Source: Gonocerus acuteangulatus
Lineage: Eukaryota > Arthropoda > Insecta > Hemiptera > Coreidae
Assembly: GCA_946811695.1 (NCBI GenBank)
Contig: OX328123.1
Coordinates: forward strand, 149,251,878 to 149,315,877
Reading direction: 5' to 3'
DNA: 64,000 nucleotides
The notes beneath the pieces are model-generated. The model had not been told where the DNA came from, searched no databases, and saw nothing but the letters and a program-made list of their open reading frames with translations. How positions within the stretch are numbered: position 1 is the stretch's first letter; each line of letters opens with the position of its first letter. Shown here piece after piece: positions 10,414 to 21,137 of this stretch. The position numbers and the translations under genes are program-made.

Positions 10414-10686
10414 ATCTGACAAATAATAACAAAGGATTACCTAAAAAGTACTAAAATTTAAAATATTTTTGAATTTTTGGACGTTTTCCATTTTGCATCA
10501 TTTTCATTGTGACCTTAGAAATGTATAATAATTTATAAAGTTTTTGTTTAATCTTATGATTTGATCTCAAATAAATTTTTAACTATTGTATGTTCTAGCA
10601 TAATGATCCTACTGTATTTTGTAAACAAAGATTTTTCAGAATAAATTGTGTGTTGGTATTAAATATATTTTTTTAAAAGTAAATAT

Positions 10687-10714
10687 CTTCCATCATTTCG
10701 ACTGTGAGCCACTG
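10687..10714. repeat. Tc1-type terminal repeat candidate
   Basis: The sequence ends tgtgagccactg followed by TA. Read inward from the TA it is CAGTGGCTCACAG, the usual form of a Tc1 family end. It lies about 270 bp after the transposase relic. No matching left end is visible. Confidence 0.5.
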
Positions 10715-10744
10715 TATATATATATATATATACACACACACACA
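10715..10744. repeat. (TA)n(CA)n microsatellite
   Basis: A dinucleotide run of TA passes into CA immediately after the Tc1-type end. Confidence 0.9.
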
Positions 10745-10954
10745 TTTGAACCACCGTTATTTTCGTTCTCAAGGGGTTCTGAAACGTAAAATTTTCTAGT
10801 CGGCAGTTCCGGATTGCGTCATGAGGTCAGCCCTATAAGCGAGGTTCCTCTCTATGGGGGAGGGGGGGAACCGCGCTAAAATCCTGAAAATTCGTATTAG
10901 CTACTTCAAAGGGTGTTAATAATCATTTGGAAATTGCCGAGAAATTTTGGGAGT

Positions 10955-11050
10955 GCTTGGGCGGGCTATCTATAGGTTACCACCCATTTCTAGTCAGGCA
11001 GGAGTGTTAAGTGCTCACGCCTTAACACTCACGGCCACCGGGCCTCCGGC
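10955..11050 (-). repeat. SINE-1 fragment, internally deleted
   Basis: It matches the complete SINE-1 copies at 12612 and 52791: the body words ctatctataggttaccaccc and the tRNA-like head gtgttaagtgctcacgcctt and cacggccaccggg. The segment between body and head, including the B box, is missing. Confidence 0.75.
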
Positions 11051-11288
11051 ATAAAATTTAAATGGGTACAATTTAAATGGAATAAAATGTGTATAATTTA
11101 AATAGATTTAAAAGTGTACAATTTAGATGGATACAATTGGTTGCCTATGACTGAAAGTAAATTTGGTGAAATGGTTTTCTAAAGATTGATAAGCAGCTGT
11201 TTATTTCTCTTAAAGGAGGCTCTTGAATTTCTAGATAGTTTTTATCAATACCTAGAGTCGATCACTTGATGAAGCAGACTGCTTAAAA

Positions 11289-11632
11289 CATGGGCGTATA
11301 TAAGGGGGGGGGGGCTGAGGGGGCTGCAGCCTCCCCCCCCGAAATTTTGATTTTGTCGGTAAAAATATCATAAAACCCTTAAAAATAAATTAAATAAGAT
11401 CATTTAGTTCATAAAACATATTTTATTTTGGGTGTAATAGCGTTTAAGTGGCCTCGGCAGGAGATGCAAAAAAAAAAAAAAAAAAAAAAAAAATAGCGTT
11501 TAAGTTGGCTAAAACTCTTCCAAGATCTAAATTGTTAGTATTCTATAAACCGGAAATGGTCTCAGCCCCCCCCCCCCCCCCCCCCGAAATTTTCCCAGCC
11601 CCCTCCGAAATTATTTTCTATATACGCCCATG
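11289..11632 (+). mobile_element. MITE family CATGGGCG, copy A, 8-bp TSD
   Basis: Ends CATGGGCGTATATA and TATATACGCCCATG are perfect terminal inversions. The flanking octamer gcttaaaa occurs at 11281-11288 and again at 11633-11640. An 8-bp duplication is typical of hAT-superfamily insertions. The interior has variable G and C runs next to the ends and an AT-rich middle shared with copies at 12427, 23967 and 34315. A small poly-A insertion (11450-11491) lies inside it. Confidence 0.85.
11450..11491 (+). mobile_element. 42-bp retroposed tail with 14-bp TSD
   Basis: About 18 unique bases (ggcctcggcaggagatgc) plus about 24 A residues are flanked by perfect copies of aatagcgtttaagt (11436-11449 and 11492-11505). 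Other MITE copies lack this segment, so it is a clean insertion. It looks like a severely 5'-truncated LINE or SINE product. The source family is not identified. Confidence 0.75.
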
Positions 11633-11640
11633 GCTTAAAA

Positions 11641-12418
11641 GTGACAGTTCAATATGCTCAAATTTAAATTGCTTTCGCAAGGACAGATAATTTGTTGGTA
11701 GCCATTCTGTGAGCTGACAAAAACGTTCATAGGAAATAATTTCGATGGGGGGGACTCAAGGAGCACAGGAGGATTGAGGGGGGGGGGGGATTTTAAATAT
11801 TTTAGTCTAAAATGGCGAGTTTTGATTCCCTCTGAACACTAAGTAAACCAGGGCAAATGTTTAAGGCCTTTTTTTCGTTTTTATAGGATTTTTACTGGAA
11901 ATGTTCTCACCAAAACAAAAGTTCATGGGGGTTCGTCCCTTGTATACGCCCATGAGTGCATAGTCAATCCTGTGATCTTCCCACTCACTCCAAACCTTAG
12001 ATTTTTAACTGTTTGTTCTTTTATAGAAATATTTTCGAACTAACTAATCTTTCAGTCTGCCTTTCATGATATAATTTTAAAAAATTCCTTCTTACCTAAC
12101 ACTGTTATCTATCATTGCTATATCTCTCGTTTATAGATAGTGCACCAGTGGTGTAACAGTTATGACACCCCCCCCCCCCCGCAAAACTGTCTCGCACTTA
12201 ACTCACCTGAATATAAATAACTTCTTCTATTTCTTTACTAATGATACTAGGGATGAACGGAACGGCGCTAAGATGACGCATTTCCTGCGAGTTAGACTTT
12301 TTTTATTAATCACTCGTATTAGCCATGTTAATTAACTCTGTTTTTATAGGGCATTGCTGTTTTTTTTAAAGAAAACGATAATATTGAGAAAAAAATTATT
12401 TCAAACAAGTTCTTTACA
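11641..12418. other. AT-rich DNA with relic MITE end and dispersed motif
   Basis: A region near 11735-11954 has G runs and ends tgtatacgcccatg, like the right end of the CATGGGCG MITE, so it may be a decayed copy. At 12246-12305 lies one copy of a dispersed motif (gggatgaacggaac, then ctaagatgacgca). Poly-C occurs at 12170-12180. Nothing else is supported. Confidence 0.4.
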
Positions 12419-12426
12419 ACGCCAGA

Positions 12427-12931
12427 CATGGGCGTATATAGAAAATAATTTCGGATGGGGCTGGGAAAATTTCGGGGGGGGGGGGGCTGAGACCATTTCC
12501 AGTGTATGGAATACTAACAATTTAGATCTTGGAAGAGTTTTAGCCAACTTAAACGCCATTACACCCAAAATAGAATATGTTTTATGAACTAAATGATCTT
12601 ATTTAATTTATGGAGACCCGGTAGCCGTGAGGGTTGAGGCGTGAGCACTTAACACTCCGTGCTAAAGGTCGTGGGTTCGATTCCCACTAGGGGTGGTGGC
12701 TTTTCTTTAGAAAAAAGAAAAGGCATCACCCTTATCCTGGCTAGAAAAGGGTGGTAACCTATAGATAACCCGTCCTAAAATTCTTAGTTAATAATAAATG
12801 GACGTTAAAATTAAAATTAAATTATTTAATTTATTTTCAAGGGTTTTATGATTTTTTTACTGATCATATCAAAATTTGGGGGGGGGGGGGGGGCTGCAGC
12901 CCCCTCAGCCCTCCCCTTATATACGCCCATG
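12427..12931 (-). mobile_element. MITE family CATGGGCG, copy B, split by SINE-1
   Basis: Same termini as copy A but inverted orientation. The octamer acgccaga is duplicated at 12419-12426 and 12932-12939. The MITE is interrupted by a complete SINE-1 (12612-12821) with its own TSD. Without the SINE the length is about 280 bp, close to copy D. Confidence 0.88.
12612..12821 (+). mobile_element. SINE-1, complete tRNA-derived copy
   Basis: The head has an A-box-like ggtagccgtgag and a clear B box (ggttcgattcc) at tRNA spacing, followed by a unique body and a tail ending in TTAAA-like repeats. It is flanked by 13-bp duplications ttatttaatttat (12599-12611 and 12822-12834). Such SINEs are transcribed by RNA polymerase III from the internal boxes and moved by a partner LINE. 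Related copies lie at 10955, 19531, 52791 and 61523. No protein is encoded. Confidence 0.88.
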
Positions 12932-13211
12932 ACGCCAGAAAGAAAATAATCTACAAGAAAATGAGGAACTTCTAGGTAATAGTGTTTTCCTAGAGCGAAC
13001 GTTGAGAAGGCGGGGAGTCATTTCTGCTTAGGATACTGTCAGTTTCCTGTTGTGGTGCCTTAAACTTCAATCTCTTTGATATTTTATTTTATATGAACGG
13101 AACTACGATAAGATGACGCAGTTCCTGCGAGTCGGACATTATTAAAAAATTGCTTTATTAATACAAACTAACAACAGCTTTAAAACAAAGATAAATATAT
13201 AAAAATTACTT

Positions 13212-13469
13212 TTACAATAATGAAGCATTTAAAATGTTTTGACCTAACAGCATTTTGGGCTGCACTTTCTGAATGTCGATTGCTCTGGCAACATCATTTT
13301 CCACACTTAAAACACCTAGTCCACTAAGTCTCTCTTGAGACAATGTGTTTCCCAGATAATGTTTTATCAGTTTAAGTTTGTAGAAAGATCTCTCTGTTGA
13401 AGCCACAGTGACAGGTAGAGTCAAAACAATAAGTATGCAGTGCAGACACCCCTGTATTTTAGAAGCCAT
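13212..13469 (-). pseudogene. hAT transposase C-terminal dimerisation fragment
   Basis: LTLPVTVASTERSFYKLKLI followed by LSQERLSGLGVLSVEND is the hallmark C-terminal dimerisation region of hAT transposases of the ZMYM/TTF-type group. Only the last 85 codons are open, and no catalytic core or terminal repeats are seen. It could be the source superfamily of the 8-bp-TSD MITEs nearby, but no shared ends connect them. Confidence 0.8.
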
Positions 13470-13722
13470 TGCGGAGAAGAAAAGAAGAAAAAAACTTTAT
13501 TTAACAAAAACAAAGAACAAAGTTTACTACACAACATACTAACCAACAAAAACTGCAATAATTATAACTCAAACAAGTAAAATCAATATGTAAATTAAAA
13601 ATAATGGTAAAATTGATTGTAAAAATTTAAAAGAAAAATGAAAATACTTCTAATTAAGGGAAATTAAAAAATATGTAAAAAAAAAAAAAAAAAAAAAAAT
13701 CTAATATATAAATTGAAGAACT
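13470..13722. other. AT-rich spacer with poly-A
   Basis: A long A run (13677-13699) and AT-rich DNA lie between the hAT and LINE fragments. No genes were seen. Confidence 0.4.
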
Positions 13723-14246
13723 TCAGCCATATATGTGGTTTTGAATAATGACCAGGGAATCAACGAGAATAGGTTCAGCTATGATTCCTAATTGTTCCTC
13801 GCTGATTCCTGTTTCCTTGGGACAAGCTGCAGTCTCCTTCGGGATGGTGCCTCTGGAACCGAACCATAATCCCTGTACTCGGTATTCTCTGAGTCCATAA
13901 CTCTCATTGAATTTTTCCTTATAATAGGTCACGCACTTGTCTTAGATCACTTGTTTCTCAAGATTTATTGTTTCCCCTTGTTTATCAACGTTGTCTTCAA
14001 TCGGATAGTTGGGTCTATAATTAGAGCCGTTTTGGTATTCCGCTTGAAGGCAACGATGTCAGCGTACCTTGTGGAGCCTTCTTCGCCGATGCTGAATACC
14101 TCTTCGAAGCAGTCGTAACCTTTTTCTGTTAAGAGTTCCATGAGAGAATGCTTCACATTATTATGGCGACGTGTAAGGAGTATATTATGGTAGCAACTTC
14201 TCTTTGCCTCACCTGCGACAAAGGAGACCAACATTTCTTGGTTCAC
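13723..14246 (-). pseudogene. LINE (RLE type, R2-like) C-terminus, broken
   Basis: The minus strand 13965-14246 reads RRHNNVKHSLMELLTEKGY, then RYADIVAFKR and ALIIDPTIRL. This RHN...D...IIDPT series is the restriction-like endonuclease found downstream of RT in R2-type retrotransposons. After a frameshift and a stop (13933-13965), segment 13723-13932 continues with VQGLWFGSRGTIPKET and VIIQNHIYG, typical of the very C-terminus of the same proteins. The copy is 5'-truncated and dead. Confidence 0.75.
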
Positions 14247-14295
14247 TACTTATGCCAGGAACTGCTCGAAGCGGCGCATAAGTTCATATTCAGCT

Positions 14296-14577
14296 TTAAG
14301 GCATTAATCCATTCGTGAATATGTTATCAACATCCATTGAAGCGAGAACTCGATTTTCTGGAAACTTCCTATTCGGGCTTTTCATTTGCTTGACAAGATC
14401 ACTGATATTTTTAATGGAATAAGTGGGATTAAAATCCATTAACACGTTAAACACCTTGACTAATCTTTTAGCAAGCTTCTCGGATGGAGCGGACTTGAAC
14501 GCTACGATAGGACGCATAGGAATACCGGGCTTATGTGTTTTGGGAAGACAGTAGAGTAGGGGTGGCAAAGGGTTCAT
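14296..14577 (-). pseudogene. Penelope-like element RT fragment
   Basis: LYCLPKTHKPGIPMRPIVAF is the early RT motif of Penelope-like elements. It continues with YSIKNISDLVKQMK. It stops after 93 codons, before the catalytic YxDD. It meets the plus-strand Penelope fragment head to head at 14577/14578. Confidence 0.8.
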
Positions 14578-14592
14578 TTGCCACCCCTACTC
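14554..14592. repeat. 15-bp inverted repeat at the Penelope junction
   Basis: The arm gagtaggggtggcaa (14554-14568) and its reverse complement (14578-14592) are separated by 9 bases. The sequence belongs to the RT coding region (minus strand PPLLYC) and has been copied in inverted form at the join of the two oppositely oriented fragments. Confidence 0.9.
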
Positions 14593-15075
14593 AAGGCGAA
14601 CAGAAAACCAACTACTACTGACTCTATGATCCCCGCTGACTCATACCATCATATGCAATACAAAATGTCTACGTTCATCAACATGGTGGACAGAATCTTG
14701 GATTTGCCTCTTGGTGATGAAGATTTTCAAAAAGAGTTGGCCTACATAGAGCACGTGGCAACAAGAAATGGATAACGAGAAGTGGACGTTGATAAGATGT
14801 TGGAGAGGCGTTTCAAAAAGAAGTTGGAGAAGGAGAAGAGGGGCGATGTAAGTGAGACGAGTGCTGTAAGAAACCCGGGTGCGGTGAGTTTCCCTTATAT
14901 TGGAGCCATATCCAATAAGATTGGAATTCTGTTGAGTGAAGTGGGAATGAAGGCTGATTTTAAAAGTATGAGCTCTCTCAAAAACCGCCTCTCAAAAACT
15001 AAGGACGAGATACCACCTTTGGATAAATCGGGGGTTTACAAGGTGGAGTGCTCCTCTTGTGAGGTTTCCAATTAA
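14578..15075 (+). pseudogene. Penelope-like element: RT thumb to linker fragment
   Basis: The first piece contains RKPTTTDSMIPADSYHHMQY, the part of the RT after the active site. The second, after a stop and frame change near 14775, contains FPYIGAISNKIGILL, LKNRLSKTKDEIP and SGVYKVECSSC, the linker that normally precedes the GIY-YIG endonuclease. The endonuclease itself is cut off at about 15075. Together with the inverted neighbour this makes a rearranged, dead copy. Confidence 0.8.
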
Positions 15076-15394
15076 CATTCTCCCATTCTATTCCAATTAA
15101 CAAAAAAAAAAAAAAAATAAATAAATAAAAAAAAAAAATAATAATAAATAGCAGTGCAAAATTTCAGGGCAATCGGACAACTGCTAGGCAACCCGCAAAC
15201 GGTTTCAAATTGAAACATAGTTTACTCAACGATTAATTCCGTTAAAAAGGGATATACTGATCTCTATCTCAATCATTTCCCCAGAAAACTTTACGTAGGT
15301 ACATCAAGGCGACCCCAGAAATTGTTTAAAATCATTCTGAATCAAATATCTCAAAAGTTAATTCTAAACATTTCTGGAATAACATGAAAAAAAT

Positions 15395-15594
15395 TATTTC
15401 GTTTAGAGCCTTTTGCTCAAATTCAGGAACATAAATATGCTTTAGGTCTAGACAAATAGACATGTATGGTGCGCCATGCGCGAACGCCACTGCGCATGTA
15501 CAAACGCCACTGCGCGAACGCCAGTGGACACATTTTTGTAACTTTTTTTTCCCAGTTTAGTCACCGCTAAAGCATATTTATGCTAAAATTAAAA
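15395..15594 (-). repeat. HR repeat copy (CATAAATATGC hairpin family)
   Basis: It starts gagccttttgctcaaattc and aggaacataaatatgcttta and ends tttagtcaccgctaaagcat and atttatgctaaaat. The interior has repeated gcgcatg/gcgaacgccactg units. The same order is found at 22119-22311 (opposite strand), 22664-23500 and 39550-40850. It is about 190 bp, non-coding, and each end carries the self-complementary agcataaatatgct word. Confidence 0.8.
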
Positions 15595-16089
15595 AATATG
15601 AGGATATTACTAATGCACACAACATAAGACAATTTTTTTTTCAACAATAATTTGTATAGAATCAAGGGAGAGTACCTATTTAGTAGCCGTTGGGTATTTT
15701 TTCCCGTCCCCTGCAAAGATCTGCAAAACTAATTGTTTTTCAGTTTCAACTTTTGAGAAGACGTTATTGAAATTCTGCTTGTGTTTGACGCCTCTTTCTC
15801 CCATTATTGGAGAAAGAGGCTTCAAAATCAAGCAGGCTTACAATAACATTGTCAATCACAACAAGTATCTTCTCAAGTTTTTCAATTCCATTTTTGTAAC
15901 CTGGACCTTCCTTCCAGGTTGAAGGGTCTTTGTCGAGGAAATCGGACCTGATAGAAAATCTTGACAAGAAAATTTTTTCTTCTCTCAAATCATTTAATGT
16001 TTTGTATCAGGTGTTACAAACGACGAAAACTCGAAGAAAAATATCCTGATAATGTATCAGTTGATGCATGGATACGAAGGCATGATACA
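15595..16089. other. Possible decayed TE coding stretch
   Basis: On the minus strand, 15764-15988 reads RSDFLDKDPSTWKEGPGY and KLEKILVVIDN. This resembles a class of TE-linked proteins with a FLD.DP..W....Y pattern followed by a (V)xDN motif, but I cannot name the family. A local inverted repeat (gaagcctctttctcc-type, near 15790-15825) lies inside. The rest is AT-rich. Confidence 0.3.
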
Positions 16090-17100
16090 TACACTTGCCT
16101 AAGAAAAAACACTATTTTTGGGCAATATTGTTTTGCACCTTTCCCCTATGCGCAGTACCCGATGTTCCAAGGAAACACATACTTACCTTCTTATCTACAA
16201 GAGGTACATTATAGAAAAATTTCAAGGTGCATAAAACATTTCATGAAAAGTGCGTTACCAGCTCTCGGACTATTAACTAAAATGAGGAGAACTGCACTTT
16301 TAAAAGTTTGAAAAAAATATATTTTAATCCAAGATGGTCAGGTTGTGACTCTGGTTGATACGACATGAAATGACCCATTTATTAAATAAAATTTGAGACT
16401 CTCTGTTGCAAAACATGGTAACTAAATTTGTTGTGAATTGAAATTTTAGGTAACTTATTTCATAACTTTTCAAAAGAATCTGTAGGAAATTAGTTTTTAA
16501 AACAGAATAATATTGATATTAACATGTTAGCTGCACATAAGATTTGATTAGATGTTTCCATGGTGCAATATACGCCCCTGGTGATATGTAAACTGCCTCT
16601 TCTCAGTGCGGAAAGTGTCCCTGGGGACATGTATTTTGTATGATTTCTGTCATTACAATAAAATCCACTCTGATCTAAGGAATGCTACATTTTTAATTTT
16701 TGAAGTGATTAATAAAATATCTGCTCAAATGTTCATACAAATAAATGTTGTAAATCTTTAAAGCGTATGGAAAAACATATTGTCAAAAATGAATTACAAA
16801 TCCGTTTGAAGTTACAAGAAATATGAATAATTATTTTCAAATTTTTCCAGTTTAGTCATCGCTAAACATATTTATGCTAAAACAATGTTATTAACTAGTC
16901 GGAGAGCTGGTAACGCACATTTCGTGAAGTGTTTTATGCACCTTGAAATTTTGCTATAGTGCACCTCTTGTGTAAATAAGAACGTAAATATGTGTTGGTT
17001 GGACTTGCCATTGAACACCAGGAACTGTGCACTTCCTTTTTTGCACCTTTCCCCTTTGTGCACACAATGGGGAAAGGTGCAAAAAAATATTGCCCAAAAA
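16090..17100. mobile_element. Inverted-repeat element, arms about 190 bp
   Basis: The left arm near 16125-16285 and the right arm near 16895-17095 are reverse complements over several blocks: caatattgttttgcaccttt, ttcaaggtgcataaaacatt and gcgttaccagctctc. The interior is AT-rich. A partial HR end (gtttagtcatcgctaaac, 16851-16868) lies beside the right arm. No transposase was found. Confidence 0.6.
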
Positions 17101-17510
17101 TAGTGTTTTATTCAGAAGCCAACTATCTTTAATGTAAAATTAAGGCAATTTTACAATGAATTATAAATAAGGCAGGCACTTTTAAGGGGGATTACAGGTA
17201 AAAAAAAAAAAAAAAAGTTGTTTTTTGTTTTCTAATATTAAATGAAGTTTTTTTATTCACATTGCAATTTAGACAGCTTCTTCAATAAACATAATTGAAA
17301 ATAATCAAAAAATTGCAGACACTTTTTGTGGGGTTCAATTATCAGCGAACATGAAAATAAATGTTGCCTATGATAGACTGCAGTACTATGATGACTACTT
17401 GCTCACATGATCTTGTACAGCTGTACTGGTTAAACTTTAATGATAAACATAAAGAATTTATTAGAAAATAGAATAGGCAAGTAAAGAACAACTGGCACAG
17501 TATTGGGTCA
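17101..17510. other. AT-rich unannotated DNA
   Basis: It contains a poly-A run at 17201-17216. No feature is supported. Confidence 0.4.
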
Positions 17511-17512
17511 TT

Positions 17513-19295
17513 CCATATCAAGTGATCCAAAGTTTTATCCCTCACATTTTTTGATTTTATTAAAATTTGGCCCATCAATAGTACCTCGTTATGACAATTA
17601 AAAATACAAATTTTTATAAATTTATCATTATTAGTTTTCGAGTTAGTTCGACTAAGTTTTTTAAAAAGTCACATTATTTGACATTACATGTTGATTAAAA
17701 TTATATATATCATGACCTATTTATAAAAATTGAAATTTTATGGTTATTTTTTAAACTTTAAATTTCTCTTAAAACTTATGTTTAAAGTTTTTCAAAAAAA
17801 TTGTGATTTTTCTTTGATATTTTATGTCAGTTTTGTGAAAATTTCAAGCTGGGATCTCAATGGGATCATATTTATTTTAATTTAATAACTTAATCAAAGG
17901 TACCTTTGTATCTTGTTGGTACTTCAAAAAATTTAAATTTTTCAGAAGATGAAATGAAATCCATCTTATATCAATGCAAAATGAAAAAAAAATAAGAAAG
18001 AACGTTTTTTGGCATTTATCTCTTTTTTGCTTCCTTTCCAAGAAAAACTTAAAAAACTAAAACACAATTGTTAAAAGGCACTCGTTCTTAATTCCTAAAT
18101 AAAAATCATTAAAAGTATAAGTTTTATCTTCCACTCCCTCTGCCAACCCACCTCTCCCCCAAAAAAGCAACAAAAAATCTTCTTGCTCGAAAAAATTGCC
18201 AACCTAATAATAATAATCACATCACACATTGACAGACTGGTTGGCATTTGTGCATTGCACTGCTGTAATCTGTTCTCAGGCCCAACTGATGCGACGGATG
18301 GGGTGCTCCCTGTAGATCAAATCTTTAATGTCTCCCCATGCGAAGAAATCGAAGGGCGTGAGGTCTGAAGGTTGAGTCGGCCCACCATGTCCTATCCAAC
18401 GCCTAGGATAGTTAGTGCCCAACCGATTTCGGGCGGCCTTCCTGAAGTAGGCTAGATAACTGTCGACTTTGAACCAGCTTCCCAATCACTGTGCCAAAAG
18501 GACTTCCTCCAAGAACAACGACAGTTTATTATCCAGGAATGCCTGGAAAGACTGTGTTAAGTCGAGGGGTCATAAAATGGGGACCTAATATTTCATTATT
18601 CCACACAAAATCAGAGGCATATTCACTTCTATATTTTTGGTTTGGGGGGATTAAAGGAGGTAGGGGTGAGAGGGTGAGTGGAGGCTGCTTTTTCATAATT
18701 TCTTTTAGTTATTACGTTTCTCTCAGAAACTAAGCAAAACAAGATATATGCCAAATGACTTATTTTTTAAGTTTCTCATCTTGCATCAATATAAGATGAA
18801 TTTAATTTCATTTTCTGAAAAATTTAAATTTTTCGGAGTACCCACAAGATACAAAGATACCTTTGATTAAATTATTAATTAAAATAAATAAGATCCCATT
18901 GAGATCCCAGCTTGAAATTTACACAAAACTGACATAAAATAACAAAGAAAAATCACAATTTTTTAGAAAAATTTTAAACATACGTTTTAAGAGAAATTTA
19001 AATTTTAAAGTTTAAAAAATAACCTTAAAATTTCAATTTTTATAAATAGGTCATGATATATATAATTTGAATCAGCATTTAATACAATAACGAATGCTTT
19101 TCACCACACCTTTCTAGCTCTTCTGTTTGGGAGTTATGGTAAATTTTATGATCAAGTATCCGTCAAAAAATGAGCTTTTTTAAAAAACTTAAAGTTTCAT
19201 AACTCGAAAACTAATAAAGATAAATTTATAAAAATTTGGATTTTTAATTGTTGTACGGGGTACTATTGATGGGCCGAATTTTTAAAAAAAATCCA
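17513..19295. mobile_element. Foldback-type element with about 0.65-kb arms
   Basis: Left arm about 17550-18175 and right arm about 18610-19290 are imperfect reverse complements. Matching blocks include ttggcccatcaatagtacc with cggcccatcaatagtacccc, ggtcatgatatatataat, gggatctcaatgggatc and taccaccc-like C/G tracts near the centre. The left outer end is gggtcattccatatcaagtg. A transposase fragment lies between the arms on the minus strand (18276-18485). Confidence 0.75.
18276..18485 (-). pseudogene. Mariner/IS630-type transposase fragment
   Basis: NRLGTNYPRRWIGHGGPTQ, then PSDLTPFDFFAWGDIKDLIY matches the stretch around the last catalytic acid of mariner-like transposases (PDLxPxDFFLWG...K). 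Only about 70 codons survive, between the foldback arms. Confidence 0.7.
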
Positions 19296-19530
19296 AGATA
19301 CCTGTTTCCTTTAGAATCCTTCTTTTTGTTGCAAGAACTTATATTTGAACAACAACAAATAATCCAGGTTTATTATCGTCAATTTTGATTGTGGATAGAG
19401 AGAGTTTGACTCACTTTCATTTGAATTTGTGCCTGATGATGAAGATTCACTTTCAGACCTGCAGACCTGCTCATAGAATGTTGATGGTTTTTTTCTTTTT
19501 TCACTTCAAAAGCTGAAAATTTCTTTATTT

Positions 19531-19638
19531 AAATTTTTAACGTCCATTATTATTAACTAAGAATTTTAGGACGGGTTATCTATAGGTTACCACCTTTCTC
19601 TAGCCAGGATAGGGCTGACACCTTTTCTTTTTTCTAAA
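19531..19638 (-). repeat. SINE-1 fragment (tail and body)
   Basis: It has tttttaacgtccattattat, then ggacgggttatctataggtt and agccaggatagggctgacac, matching the 3' half of SINE-1 in reverse. The tRNA-like head is absent. It replaces the expected outer left end of the next element. Confidence 0.8.
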
Positions 19639-19639
19639 G

Positions 19640-21060
19640 AAGTTGCATTATTTAATTAATGCATTATTTATTTAATACGCTTCGAAATGGTACCTTGTAA
19701 TTTTAGAAAAAAATCTATTTTTTACTGATTTCTAAGTCAAAACCAATAAATGTGCTTTAGCGTGAAGGAGCCATTCTGAACAAATTCTTTAATTTCACAT
19801 GATGATGGCAATGTCCCATCCTTCCCAAACTACATGTCGTTTATTACACAAGCCCATCTACCAAATATTAACTCACTTTAGTTTCAAATGGATGGTTGCC
19901 CAGCTCATACTGGACGAGTGGTGACAGAATGGCTGAAGAGTGAATTCCCTAATCGTTGTGTCGGCCACTATGGATCAGTTCGTTTGCCTCCTGATCTGAA
20001 TCCTCTAGATTTCCATGTATTGGGAACATTGAAGAGCAGAGTGTACTCAGAGCCTGATAAGACAAAGGAGGAACTCATCAACAGGATCCAGGAGCAGTGC
20101 CATCTCATGAGAACTCAAAGACAAGAATAATAATAATAATATTAATTCTATTCTATTTAATACAATTTCTGTTTATAAGTTAACTGGGTTATACAATACA
20201 ATAATTTGAAATTGCATACAAAAAACTCTCCCTTGCAGATAAAAAGCGAAAAAAAATACATTTAAATGAAAGGCAACCTCAAAAGTTGCTTTCAAATGTT
20301 AAATGTTTATTACTGTGGACTAATGACTATTTTTCCAGTCGATTTTCAAAATGTCTACAAATATAAGCTTAACGTATAACTGAATCCATGGCATTATGGA
20401 TTCATTGTCTGGTTTATTTACAATAATGGTAATTATTTCCAGTACGTTCTTCTTAATTCTTTAACCCTTTATTCTGAAGTGTCCTACCATCCATTTGAAA
20501 CTAAAGTGAGTTAATATTTGGTAGATGGGCTTGTGTAATAAACGACATGTAGTTTGGGAAGGATGGGACATTGCCATCATCGTGTGAAATTAAAGAATTT
20601 GTTCAGAATGGCTACTTCACGCTAAGGCACATTTATTGGTTTTGACTTAGAAATCAGTTAGAAATAGATTTAAATCGATTTTTTTTTCTAAAACTACGAG
20701 GTACCATTTTGAAGCTTATTCAATAATGCAACTTTTGAGGCGGAGGCAAACCTCTAAGTCTAAAAATAGCTGATTAAGAAAATATTGAATAATTTAATAA
20801 AAAAACTAATATTAAACATTCTGATCTACATATATGGCTTTTAACATAGCTCTCAATAATTTACATGGTAATATTTCAATAATGGGTGTTTCTTATTGGA
20901 AATTTAATGTAGATTCTAAAAATGTTGATATTTACGACGCATTGATCAGAAATTCCGAAAACACAGTTTTTCTCTAAAAGAGCCAGCAGTTTTTAAAAAA
21001 GACAAAAGTTTGAGTAGCTCCTCTAAATTTTCAGATAGAACGCTCAGTAGTTACTATGTT
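19640..21060. mobile_element. Mariner-type element with about 250-bp inverted arms
   Basis: 19650-19895 and 20487-20745 are reverse complements (for example caaatggatgg / ccatccatttg, ggatgggacattgccatcat and attggttttgacttagaaat). A transposase fragment (19888-20130) lies between them. The right side extends through gaggcggaggcaaacctct and gggtgtttcttattggaaat to about 21060. The matching left extension is cut by a SINE-1 fragment. A longer relative is at 41345-43715. Confidence 0.75.
19888..20130 (+). pseudogene. Mariner/IS630-type transposase, C-terminal fragment
   Basis: QMDGCPAHTGRVVTEWL carries the DG.P.H motif with the second catalytic Asp. LPPDLNPLDFHVLGTLKSRV carries the PDLNPLD motif with the last one. 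The frame closes after 80 codons. N-terminal DNA-binding and first-Asp regions are missing, so it cannot act alone. Confidence 0.8.
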
Positions 21061-21074
21061 ATATCTGTTATTTC

Positions 21075-21128
21075 CAGGCGCTAATGGCCCAGAAGTCGAT
21101 GCGCCGTAAAAAAAAAGAAAATAACAAT
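21075..21128 (+). mobile_element. Tail-only SINE-2 insertion (54 bp) with 9-bp TSD
   Basis: It consists of the 3' hairpin tail of the SINE-2 family (ggcgctaatggcc ... gatgcgccg) plus an A-rich run. Perfect duplications tgttatttc flank it at 21066-21074 and 21129-21137. No head is present. Confidence 0.8.
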
Positions 21129-21137
21129 TGTTATTTC

